Position numbers and translations under genes: made by a program
From: Porphyromonadaceae bacterium UBA4277
Lineage (GTDB): Bacteria > Bacteroidota > Bacteroidia > Bacteroidales > Muribaculaceae
DNA length: 6,437 nt
Direction: 5' to 3'
NCBI GenBank assembly: GCA_002395965.1
Contig: DGVT01000074.1
Span: forward strand, 1-6,437
Notes under the pieces: generated by a model
Told to the model about the DNA's origin: nothing
Databases searched by the model: none
Seen by the model: only the letters and a program-made list of their open reading frames with translations
Shown here: in pieces, positions 1 through 6,344 of the stretch
Layout: each line of letters opens with the position of its first letter
Position numbering within the stretch: the first letter of the stretch is position 1

Positions 1-945
1 GCCGGCGACCAGGGCATGATGTTCGGTTATGCCTGCAACGAGACCCCCAGCATGATGCCCCTATCGCTCTATCTGGCACACTTCATCCTCTATGAGCTGG
101 CGGCCATCAGGCGCGAAGGCAAGCAGATGACCTATCTGCGTCCCGACGCCAAGAGCCAGGTCACGGTAGAATATGATGGAGCCACTCACCGGCCGGTGCG
201 CATTCACACCATCGTAGTGAGCACCCAGCACGACGAGTTTATAACGGCCGGCGGCAGCATCACGCAGGCCGAAGCCGACCGGCAGATGCACGACCGCATC
301 CTTGCCGACGTGGAGCAGGTGCTACTGCCACGCGTCAAGGCTCAGCTCTCAGACCAGGTGCAGCAGTTGTTCACCGGAGAAATGAAGCTATTAGTAAATC
401 CCACCGGGAAATTTGTCATTGGCGGCCCGCATGGCGACACCGGCCTGACGGGGCGGAAAATCATTGTTGACACCTATGGCGGCCATGGCGCACACGGCGG
501 TGGGGCATTCAGCGGCAAAGACCCCAGCAAGGTGGATCGCAGTGCTGCCTATGCGGCTCGCCACATTGCCAAGAACGCCGTGGCAGCAGGCATTGCCGAC
601 AAGATGCTGGTGCAGGTGGCCTATGCCATCGGCAAGGCCGAGCCGGTGAGCTTCTTTGTCGAGACCTACGGGACAAGCCATGTGAGACAGAGCGATGCCG
701 AGATTGCCGACGTGCTTGCACACCTGTTCGACATGCGCCCGGCGGCCATCGAGCAGCGGCTCAAGCTGCGCAACCCCATCTATGAGGAGACAGCAACCTA
801 CGGCCACATGGGGCGCGACACACGCATGGTCACCAAGCACTTCCACTCACCCTATGAGGGCGACAAGGAGATGACCGTGGAACTATTCACCTGGGAGAAA
901 CTCGACTACGTGGATGTGTTGCGCGAAACATTCACACTTGCCTAA
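1..945 (+). CDS. metK: S-adenosylmethionine synthetase (methionine adenosyltransferase), C-terminal part
   Basis: MetK makes S-adenosylmethionine from methionine and ATP in the cytoplasm, releasing phosphate and pyrophosphate. The window opens inside the gene, so the N-terminus is missing; 314 residues remain before the TAA at 943-945. The first visible residues, AGDQGMMFGYACNET, are the family's GAGDQG signature, which sits near residue 120 in the E. coli enzyme, so about 115-120 residues lie upstream. The second signature, GGGAFSGKDPSKVDRS, is at visible residues 166-181, preceded by NPTGKFVIGGP and GLTGRKIIVDTYGG. Compared with E. coli MetK, the C-terminus has an extra segment between YGHMGRD and FTWEKLD, and the visible part is longer overall; I recall this as usual in Bacteroidetes. 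All visible catalytic and ligand motifs are intact. It is followed by a separate promoter, so it need not be in one operon with the next gene. Confidence 0.98.
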   Translation, partial: AGDQGMMFGYACNETPSMMPLSLYLAHFILYELAAIRREGKQMTYLRPDAKSQVTVEYDGATHRPVRIHTIVVSTQHDEFITAGGSITQAEADRQMHDRILADVEQVLLPRVKAQLSDQVQQLFTGEMKLLVNPTGKFVIGGPHGDTGLTGRKIIVDTYGGHGAHGGGAFSGKDPSKVDRSAAYAARHIAKNAVAAGIADKMLVQVAYAIGKAEPVSFFVETYGTSHVRQSDAEIADVLAHLFDMRPAAIEQRLKLRNPIYEETATYGHMGRDTRMVTKHFHSPYEGDKEMTVELFTWEKLDYVDVLRETFTLA

Positions 946-960
946 ACTTGTGGAAAATAA

Positions 961-993
961 TTGCGGTAATTGCCCGGAAAATGCTTAAATTTG
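961..993 (+). promoter_or_regulatory. Candidate Bacteroidetes-type promoter for the methyltransferase operon
   Basis: The metK-methyltransferase gap contains TAAATTTG at 986-993, an exact match to the Bacteroides -7 consensus TAnnTTTG. A TTG at 961-963 lies 22 bp upstream and could serve as the -33 element; the usual spacing is about 19-21 bp, so this half is weaker. Transcription would begin near position 1000, leaving a leader of about 20 nt before the ATG at 1021. This also argues against the in-frame ATG at 970, which lies upstream of the -7 box. No transcript data support this, and short AT-rich matches occur by chance. Confidence 0.5.
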
Positions 994-1020
994 CACTTTG
1001 AAACATTTAGACCTATAGAC

Positions 1021-2532
1021 ATGACCGAGAAATTTGAGATGGTGGCCAAGACCTTTCAGGGACTGGAAGGCGTGCTTGCCGATGAACTGACAGCGTTAGG
1101 TGCCGACGCAGTGACCCAGGGGCGCCGCATGGTGGCCTTTGAAGGCGACAAGGAGATGCTGTATCGCGCCAACTTCTGCCTGCGCACGGCATTACGCATC
1201 CTAAAGCCGTTTTTCAAGTTCCATGCCACCAATCCCGACGAGCTGTATGAGCAGGTGAAAGGCTATGACTGGAGCCAGATAATGACTGTGAAGACGACCT
1301 TTGCAATCGATGTGACAGCATTCGGCGAGGAATTCAGCCATTCACGCTTTGTGACCTATCGCGTCAAAGATGCAATAGTCGATTATTTCACCGAGACACA
1401 GGGGCAACGCCCCAGCATCAGGGTGAGCAACCCCGACATACGCCTCGACGTGCACATCAGCGGCGATGAGGTTACGCTGTCGCTCGACTCGAGCGGCGAC
1501 CCGCTCTACAAGCGCGGATGGCGCGTGGCACAGACCGACGCCCCCATCAACGAGGTGCTGGCGGCCGGCATCATCAAGCTCAGCGGCTGGGACGGGCAGT
1601 GCGACCTGATCGACCCCATGTGCGGTTCGGGCACATTCCTCATCGAGGCTGCCCTGATTGCCCAAAACATCAATCCCGGAGTGTTCCGCAAGCAATATGC
1701 ATTCCAGAACTGGGCCGACTACGATGCCGACCTGTTCTCGACCATCTACAACGACGACAGCCAGGAACGTGAGTTTGAGCATAAAATCTATGGCTACGAC
1801 ATCGCCCATCAGGCCATAGCCATAACGCAGGCCAATGCCAAGAATGCCGGCGTGAGCCGCGTCATTGAACTCGCACAGCGCGACATTGCTGACTGGCAGG
1901 AAGCCCCCGCCGGAGGAATGCTCATCACCAATCCGCCCTATGGCGAGCGACTCAAGGTGCTGGATCTTGAAGCCCTCTACAGCACATTAGGCAGCAAGCT
2001 CAAGAACGTGTTCAAGGGCTATCATGCATGGATTATAGGCTACAGCCGCGACCACTTCGACATGATCGGGCTCAAGTCGTCGGTTCGCTACCCACTGTTC
2101 AACGGCTCGCTCGAGTGCGAGCTGCGCGAGTATGTAATCTTCGACGGCAGCTACAGCGACATGCGTGAGCGCGGCGACGACATCAAGAACGACGACTTCC
2201 GTGCCAGTGAGCGCGCGCCTCATCGCCGCCAATTCAGCGAGATGCGTGCCGACGGCCGCGATGGCGCCGACAGCCACAGCGAGCGCCGTCCACGCCGCGA
2301 AAGCAGCGACCGCGGCGAGCGCCGGCAATGGGATGACCGCGGCGAGCGCCGAAGCGCCGACAGACCGTGGCGCGATGGTGACAGCCGCGACGACAAACGG
2401 CCAAGGCCTGCACATCGCAGCCACGAGAACTACCAGGTGCGCGACAAGGGACCGCGCCTGGGAGCCGACAAGGAAGTGCCCATCGTGCACGGACGCCGCA
2501 AGAGCTGGAAACGTCGCGACCTTGACGAGTGA
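1021..2532 (+). CDS. rlmL: THUMP-domain class I SAM-dependent 23S rRNA guanine-N2 methyltransferase, RlmL-type
   Basis: The protein (503 aa) is homologous to the N-terminal half of E. coli RlmL, which makes m2G2445 in 23S rRNA; the exact target here is inferred. Residues about 1-45 (KTFQGLEGVLADELTALGA) are the ferredoxin-like lead-in and about 47-156 the THUMP RNA-binding domain. The Rossmann methyltransferase follows: SAM-binding motif I DPMCGSGTFLIEAAL from D198, and catalytic motif NPPYGERL from N304. The DPLYKRGWR and INEVLAAGII stretches just before motif I are also typical. The core ends near residue 375. There is no fused RlmK domain, unlike in E. coli. Residues about 381-503 form a very charged Arg/Asp/Glu/Ser tail with DRGERR repeats, probably disordered and RNA-binding. 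I chose ATG 1021 over the in-frame ATG 970 because MTEKFEMVAKTF matches the family N-terminus and a -7-like box lies between the two. The next gene begins at or just after the stop. Confidence 0.93.
   Translation: MTEKFEMVAKTFQGLEGVLADELTALGADAVTQGRRMVAFEGDKEMLYRANFCLRTALRILKPFFKFHATNPDELYEQVKGYDWSQIMTVKTTFAIDVTAFGEEFSHSRFVTYRVKDAIVDYFTETQGQRPSIRVSNPDIRLDVHISGDEVTLSLDSSGDPLYKRGWRVAQTDAPINEVLAAGIIKLSGWDGQCDLIDPMCGSGTFLIEAALIAQNINPGVFRKQYAFQNWADYDADLFSTIYNDDSQEREFEHKIYGYDIAHQAIAITQANAKNAGVSRVIELAQRDIADWQEAPAGGMLITNPPYGERLKVLDLEALYSTLGSKLKNVFKGYHAWIIGYSRDHFDMIGLKSSVRYPLFNGSLECELREYVIFDGSYSDMRERGDDIKNDDFRASERAPHRRQFSEMRADGRDGADSHSERRPRRESSDRGERRQWDDRGERRSADRPWRDGDSRDDKRPRPAHRSHENYQVRDKGPRLGADKEVPIVHGRRKSWKRRDLDE
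2308..2351 (+). repeat. Short direct repeat in the methyltransferase tail, two copies 27 bp apart
   Basis: The 17-mer GACCGCGGCGAGCGCCG occurs at 2308-2324 and again at 2335-2351, an offset of 27 bp or nine codons, so the reading frame is kept. It encodes the peptide repeat DRGERR. A shorter related piece, GCGAGCGCCG near 2278-2288, precedes it (SERRPRR). The repeat lies wholly inside the coding sequence and probably arose by in-frame duplication in the low-complexity tail. Confidence 0.85.
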
Positions 2533-2543
2533 GTAGCCACAAG

Positions 2544-3524
2544 ATGAACGACACGAGGATTAACGATTTTCTCAACGGTCGCCTGCCGGCTGTGCTGGCT
2601 GCTGTGCTGCTGGCTGTGTCGGCAGTAGTGGCAGTCATGCTGGCCGAAGTGCCACCCGTGGACATGGGCAACGGCATTTTCTTCGACGTGTCGAAGATGT
2701 CGTTATTAAGCACCCACCTGTCGATGCCGCTCAACGTAGCGCTGATTGTGGTCACCGGCCTGATTATGCTGTTGCTCAACAAGCTGTATAACTTTGTCAA
2801 GGCCCTAACCTTTATAGGCACCACCACATTCTTCTTGCTGGAGATGGCACTGCCCGTAAGCAGCAGTGCGCTGAACATGGGCACAATGCTGTGCCTGACT
2901 CTATCGCTGGGGGCTTTAATCCTCTTTGGCACTTACGAAAACAAGTTTGCCCAGCGACCCATCTTCTTAGTGATGTGCCTGCTGAGCTTCGGCGCAATGT
3001 TCAACTGGGCTTTCGTGGCACTGATTGTGGCCTTTGCGCTGGGCTTTGCCTATATGCGCGCCATGAACTGGAAGAGCTTTCTGGCCATCCTCATCGGCCT
3101 GTTCACGCCGTTCTGGATTGCAATAGGCCTGGGATGGGTGGCGCCGGCCGATTTCAAGCCCATCGAAATCAACGCCGTGTGGGCCACCATCGACGTGGGT
3201 CAGCTACGCTCGATGATCGTGTGGACTGTGGCAGTAATCGTAGCCACGATAGCCCTGTCGGCAGTCAATTTGTTCAGCATCTATAGCTATCGCTTGCAGT
3301 TGCGCGTCTATAACGCTTTCTTCCTGCTTGTGACCATGGTTTCGATAGTGGGGATGTGTGTTGACTATCGCGACATGTTCAACTATGTGCCCATGCTCAA
3401 CCTGTGCTTAGCCGTGCAGGTGGCGCATGCGTTCACTATCAGCACGTTTCCCAAGCGATATGTGTTCATGTTTGTCATTGTGGCGGCCACTCTGGCGGCC
3501 TACACCTGCAACCTGCTGTTATGA
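2544..3524 (+). CDS. Polytopic inner-membrane protein of unknown function
   Basis: This 326-residue protein is very hydrophobic, and I do not recognise a family signature. After a short N-terminal region (MNDTRINDFLNGRLP) I see about ten likely transmembrane stretches. From the ATG, they lie near residues 14-34, 62-80, 88-105, 111-129, 139-171 (probably two passes), 178-196, 224-242, 257-273 and 306-325. A weaker one lies near 283-299. There is no obvious catalytic or transport motif. It could be a transporter-like or glycosyltransferase-C-like membrane protein, but that is a guess. The start is uncertain: GTG 2529 overlaps the upstream TGA by 4 nt (giving 331 aa), while ATG 2544 lies 11 nt after the stop. 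I prefer the ATG because GTG starts are uncommon in Bacteroidetes. The stop TGA overlaps the pdxB start as ATGA, so the two genes are probably translationally coupled. Confidence 0.85.
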   Translation: MNDTRINDFLNGRLPAVLAAVLLAVSAVVAVMLAEVPPVDMGNGIFFDVSKMSLLSTHLSMPLNVALIVVTGLIMLLLNKLYNFVKALTFIGTTTFFLLEMALPVSSSALNMGTMLCLTLSLGALILFGTYENKFAQRPIFLVMCLLSFGAMFNWAFVALIVAFALGFAYMRAMNWKSFLAILIGLFTPFWIAIGLGWVAPADFKPIEINAVWATIDVGQLRSMIVWTVAVIVATIALSAVNLFSIYSYRLQLRVYNAFFLLVTMVSIVGMCVDYRDMFNYVPMLNLCLAVQVAHAFTISTFPKRYVFMFVIVAATLAAYTCNLLL

Positions 3525-4552
3525 AGATAGTTTCCGACAGTCACATTCCTTATCTGAGCGTTGACCGTGTGCCGGGCGTGACACTCATGCGCCGCGACAT
3601 CATCACCCGCAACGATGTGCGTGATGCCGATGCCCTGCTGGTGCGCACACGCACACAATGCAATGCCCACCTGCTCGAAGGCTCGGCAGTGAAATTCGTG
3701 GGCAGTGCCACCATTGGCACCGACCACATCGACCTGGACTACTGTCGCCATGCCGGCATCACTGTGGCTAATGCTCCCGGATGCAACGCCCCCGCAGTGG
3801 CGCAATGGGTGCTCTCGGTAATAGGGCACTGGATGCAACACAATGGCATATCCTCTCCCGAGTCGCTCACACTGGGCATCGTGGGCGTGGGCCATGTGGG
3901 TAGCATCGTGGCGCGGTGGGCAAGACAGTTGGGCTTCAACGTGCTGCTCAACGACCCTCCGCGAGCAGCACAGGACAATGATAACGAGCACTTTGTCGCA
4001 CTTGGCGAGTTGCTGGCCGGCAGCGACATTATCACCTTTCACACCCCTCTCACGCGACAAGGACAGTGGCCCACATGGCACTTGTGCGACGCCGGTTTCC
4101 TGCAACAGGCACAACGCTGCCGCCTGCTGATGAATGCCGCCCGAGGGGCGGTATGCCACACGCAGGCCTTGCTGCAATGGCATGGCGACCTGGCCATCGA
4201 CTGCTGGGAAGGCGAACCGGAGATCAGCCGTGAGCTATTAGGACGCGTCGTTGCCGGCACGCCACACATTGCCGGCTATTCGCTCGAGGGCAAGCAACGG
4301 GGCACTCACATGGTGCAGGCGGCCTTGGCAAGACACTTCGGCCTGAACATCCCACCCATCTCCATTGCCGCACCAGCCCTTGGAGCCGAGAAGGTTTCAT
4401 TGCAAGCTATCATGCAGAGCTATGACCCGATGGCCGACACGGCCACACTCAGGGCAGCACTTGCAGCTGCTTGCGACCAGGCAGCAGCCAGAGCTGCATT
4501 CGAGGCACTGCGCAATCACTACGACCTGCGCCACGAAGTTGCCGGGGTATAG
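3521..4552 (+). CDS. pdxB: Erythronate-4-phosphate dehydrogenase (vitamin B6 biosynthesis)
   Basis: PdxB oxidises 4-phosphoerythronate to 2-oxo-3-hydroxy-4-phosphobutanoate, the second step of the DXP-dependent pyridoxal phosphate pathway, in the cytoplasm. The 343-residue protein has the D-2-hydroxyacid dehydrogenase fold. The N-terminus MKIVSDSHIPYL resembles E. coli MKILVDENMPYA, then come GTDHID (67-72) and the PdxB-typical APGCNA (85-90). The NAD-binding Rossmann loop is GVGHVG (122-127), followed by DPPRA (145-149). The catalytic triad is R208 in NAARGA, E232 in CWEGEPE and H249 in PHIAGYSLEGK; these match R208, E237 and H254 of the E. coli enzyme. The C-terminal dimerisation region (about 285-343) is shorter than in E. 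coli (378 aa) and ends just after FEALRNHYDLRHE. I chose the ATG at 3521 because it fits this N-terminus; a longer in-frame reading from 3404 is only out-of-frame overlap with the upstream gene. It starts inside the stop of the membrane protein gene (ATGA). Confidence 0.95.
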   Translation: MKIVSDSHIPYLSVDRVPGVTLMRRDIITRNDVRDADALLVRTRTQCNAHLLEGSAVKFVGSATIGTDHIDLDYCRHAGITVANAPGCNAPAVAQWVLSVIGHWMQHNGISSPESLTLGIVGVGHVGSIVARWARQLGFNVLLNDPPRAAQDNDNEHFVALGELLAGSDIITFHTPLTRQGQWPTWHLCDAGFLQQAQRCRLLMNAARGAVCHTQALLQWHGDLAIDCWEGEPEISRELLGRVVAGTPHIAGYSLEGKQRGTHMVQAALARHFGLNIPPISIAAPALGAEKVSLQAIMQSYDPMADTATLRAALAAACDQAAARAAFEALRNHYDLRHEVAGV

Positions 4553-4614
4553 ACCACTTCCACGCGCAGCTGCAGCCCAAGCCATAGCGGCCTGTGCATC
4601 AAATCATCGGCACA
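4553..4614. other. Convergent intergenic gap without a recognisable terminator
   Basis: This 62-bp gap lies between the ends of pdxB (plus strand) and the lipoprotein gene (minus strand), where transcripts from both sides must stop. I see only an 8-bp palindrome GCAGCTGC at 4566-4573 and no GC-rich hairpin followed by a T-run on either strand. Termination may be Rho-dependent, or it may occur inside the opposing genes. Confidence 0.6.
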
Positions 4615-5610
4615 TCATGGTATGGCCTTTAATGCCTCGGCGACATTCTCGCCGCGGTAAACGATTCGTCCACCGGCATTAGTAACCACAAAGAACGGCG
4701 CCGAGGGCACACGCAAGTCGCGCAGCGCTACATCCACTACTCCACCCGGCACCCAATAGTGCTGCCACGTCGCGCTGTCGGCCCGGCAAGTAGCACTCCA
4801 CTGCAGAGTGTCGGCATCGAGCAGGATGTCGGCCACAAGGGGCTGGGCGGCCTCATCGGCCTTGAGTCGCTGACGTATGGCCCTGACAATGCCGGCACGC
4901 GGCGTGCGGTCGTTCGACCAGAAGTAGAGCAGAGCCGGCCGACCGGCCAGGTTGAGCATCTCAAAGTCGCCTCGCGTGCCACATAGGTTGAGCGACACAA
5001 TCTGATCAGTAGCACTGCGTGAGTAATATTCATTCAGCCATTCAACCGAGGCTATAAGGTGATCGGGCCGCGCCTCGGGGGCGATGACGTTGAGCAACGA
5101 CTGCTTGCCACTGCCTGCGAGATTGCTGTGGTCTATGAGCAGCAACAGCGTGGAACCCACCTGCTTAGGGTGAGCTGCGACCCATTTCTCTATCTCACGG
5201 TCGAGTGCCTGGGGCACGGGCTTAGCATATAGCTTGTCATGCTCACGACGAAATTTGAGCCATTGCTCGGTGGCCTCATTACCGGTGATTTTCATCAGGT
5301 GTGGCGCAGCCAAGTCGCCATCGATGGTGATGTGGTCGCCATTTTGTGCTGCAAAGCGAGCCACGAGCATATGCCTGGCATCGAGCACACTCACCACGGT
5401 GAGTTCACTGCTGCTCAGACGTGCCGTGAAGCGCTCTTTCTGCGCTTGCACCACATCGTCGGCTGCACCATTGTCGCCGTTATACACGATGTGGACGTTT
5501 TGCGTGCCCAGGCCTCGGATTTCGGCCTCAATCTCGATGCCGTCGCTCGAACAGGCGCTACTGAGCACGAGCCAGGCAAGGCTCAAAAGTGAAATACAGA
5601 TGCGTGTCAT
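4615..5610 (-). CDS. Lipoprotein with DUF4369-like N-domain and cysteine-less thioredoxin-like domain
   Basis: This 331-residue protein is probably lipid-anchored in the envelope. Its N-terminus is a lipoprotein signal peptide: hydrophobic residues 4-18, then LSSAC with the modified cysteine at C20, followed by SSDG. Residues about 24-115 alternate beta-strand-like segments (EIEAEIRGLG, RFAAQNGDHITIDGD, MKITGNEATEQWLKF) that resemble DUF4369 domains of Bacteroidetes thiol-disulfide lipoproteins. A helical linker follows. Residues about 215-331 resemble a TlpA/ResA-type thioredoxin fold: NLAGRPALLYFW (220-231) corresponds to the strand before the active site, and SAPFFVVTNAGGRIVYRG (303-320) to the cis-proline strand, with P305. 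Where CxxC should be, the sequence reads NDRTPR, with R235 and R238 in place of the two cysteines. Redox catalysis is therefore unlikely; a binding or structural role is possible. It starts 9 bp after the stop of the upstream membrane protein gene and is probably co-transcribed with it. Confidence 0.85.
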   Translation of the reverse strand: MTRICISLLSLAWLVLSSACSSDGIEIEAEIRGLGTQNVHIVYNGDNGAADDVVQAQKERFTARLSSSELTVVSVLDARHMLVARFAAQNGDHITIDGDLAAPHLMKITGNEATEQWLKFRREHDKLYAKPVPQALDREIEKWVAAHPKQVGSTLLLLIDHSNLAGSGKQSLLNVIAPEARPDHLIASVEWLNEYYSRSATDQIVSLNLCGTRGDFEMLNLAGRPALLYFWSNDRTPRAGIVRAIRQRLKADEAAQPLVADILLDADTLQWSATCRADSATWQHYWVPGGVVDVALRDLRVPSAPFFVVTNAGGRIVYRGENVAEALKAIP

Positions 5611-5619
5611 TGGAGTGTG

Positions 5620-6333
5620 TTATGCGTCAAATTCTTTATCATCGGGATTAAAACGTTCACTGCCATTCTCAGGTGCAGGCAATGGTGGCGGCAACTTATT
5701 ACCTGAATATGTTACCAACACTCCCACTACACCTATTACCAGCAGCACTGCACTGGGAGCAATCTCATCAAAGGTGAAGTAGTGCAAGTCCATGGGAGTG
5801 AACAGCAAGATGCAGCTCAGGCAGCTATAGGCTATCACCTTGATCAGTTTCTTGAAAAATCCCACCGGCGAAGCCTTGAAGCCTCCCACATATATGAACC
5901 AACCGATAAACAGCCAAAAACCCGACATGAGCACCAAGGCTTCGTTCTGTGCTTCGTCGGGCTCACCCCACACGACACGTCCTTCATCATAGACGGAGAT
6001 GTGTGGCAACTCGGAAGCATCAATTTTGCCCTCCATTGCATTGGTGGCGGTATTAGCAATGGTCTCGCCGATAACATCTACTGCATCGCTGGTGAAAGCT
6101 TTGAAAATGTCGGGCAACAGCTCGAAACTGGCTATTCCGGCCAGCACAATGAGGATGACAAACAGCTTGTCGCGCACCCATTGCATGAAACGCGATGGCT
6201 TCCACCCCAATTTGGGGTCTCGATCACTGAGGTAAAACATCGCATAGCCAAAGAGCACTCCCATCGCAAATTGCACGGCGAACATTGCATAAAATTGCCA
6301 TTTGGTCATTATCGGCAGAGATGTGACTTCCAT
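5620..6333 (-). CDS. Small multi-pass membrane protein of unknown function
   Basis: I do not recognise a family for this 237-residue protein. Likely transmembrane segments are near residues 13-34, 57-75, 133-150, 163-179 and 191-209. Between the second and third lies a soluble, acidic loop of about 55 residues (76-130) containing AVDVIGETIANTATNAMEG and YDEGRVVWGEPDE. The C-terminus is proline-rich and then charged (KLPPPLPAPENG to DDKEFDA), probably soluble. An in-frame TAA lies five codons upstream of the start (6346-6348), so ATG 6333 is the first possible start; MTKW at 6309 is an alternative that would drop eight residues. The sequence before the ATG is AT-rich without a Shine-Dalgarno motif, as is usual in Bacteroidetes. 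It is first in a probable two-gene unit with the lipoprotein 9 bp downstream, so a joint envelope role is plausible but unproven. The octamer repeat array begins just upstream. Confidence 0.82.
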   Translation of the reverse strand: MEVTSLPIMTKWQFYAMFAVQFAMGVLFGYAMFYLSDRDPKLGWKPSRFMQWVRDKLFVILIVLAGIASFELLPDIFKAFTSDAVDVIGETIANTATNAMEGKIDASELPHISVYDEGRVVWGEPDEAQNEALVLMSGFWLFIGWFIYVGGFKASPVGFFKKLIKVIAYSCLSCILLFTPMDLHYFTFDEIAPSAVLLVIGVVGVLVTYSGNKLPPPLPAPENGSERFNPDDKEFDA

Positions 6334-6344
6334 ATTCTTATAAG

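Noticed and set aside
946..1008. Terminator hairpin after metK
   Set aside because: Only weak short complementarities (for example AAATG with CATTT) are visible, with no GC-rich stem and T-run.
970..1020. N-terminal extension of the methyltransferase from ATG 970
   Set aside because: The added residues do not resemble the family N-terminus, and a promoter-like -7 box lies inside the extension.
2234..2932. Open minus-strand reading frame of 232 codons across the methyltransferase tail and the start of the membrane protein gene
   Set aside because: It is antisense to two well-supported genes. Its composition follows the GC-rich, arginine-repeat tail on the other strand, and it has no recognisable domain.
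3500..4183. Open minus-strand reading frame of 227 codons opposite pdxB
   Set aside because: pdxB is certain from its catalytic motifs, and the antisense product has no family resemblance; it is a shadow of GC-rich codon usage.
5234..5782. Plus-strand reading frames opposite the lipoprotein gene
   Set aside because: The minus-strand gene has a signal peptide, lipobox and domain resemblance; the opposite frames have none.
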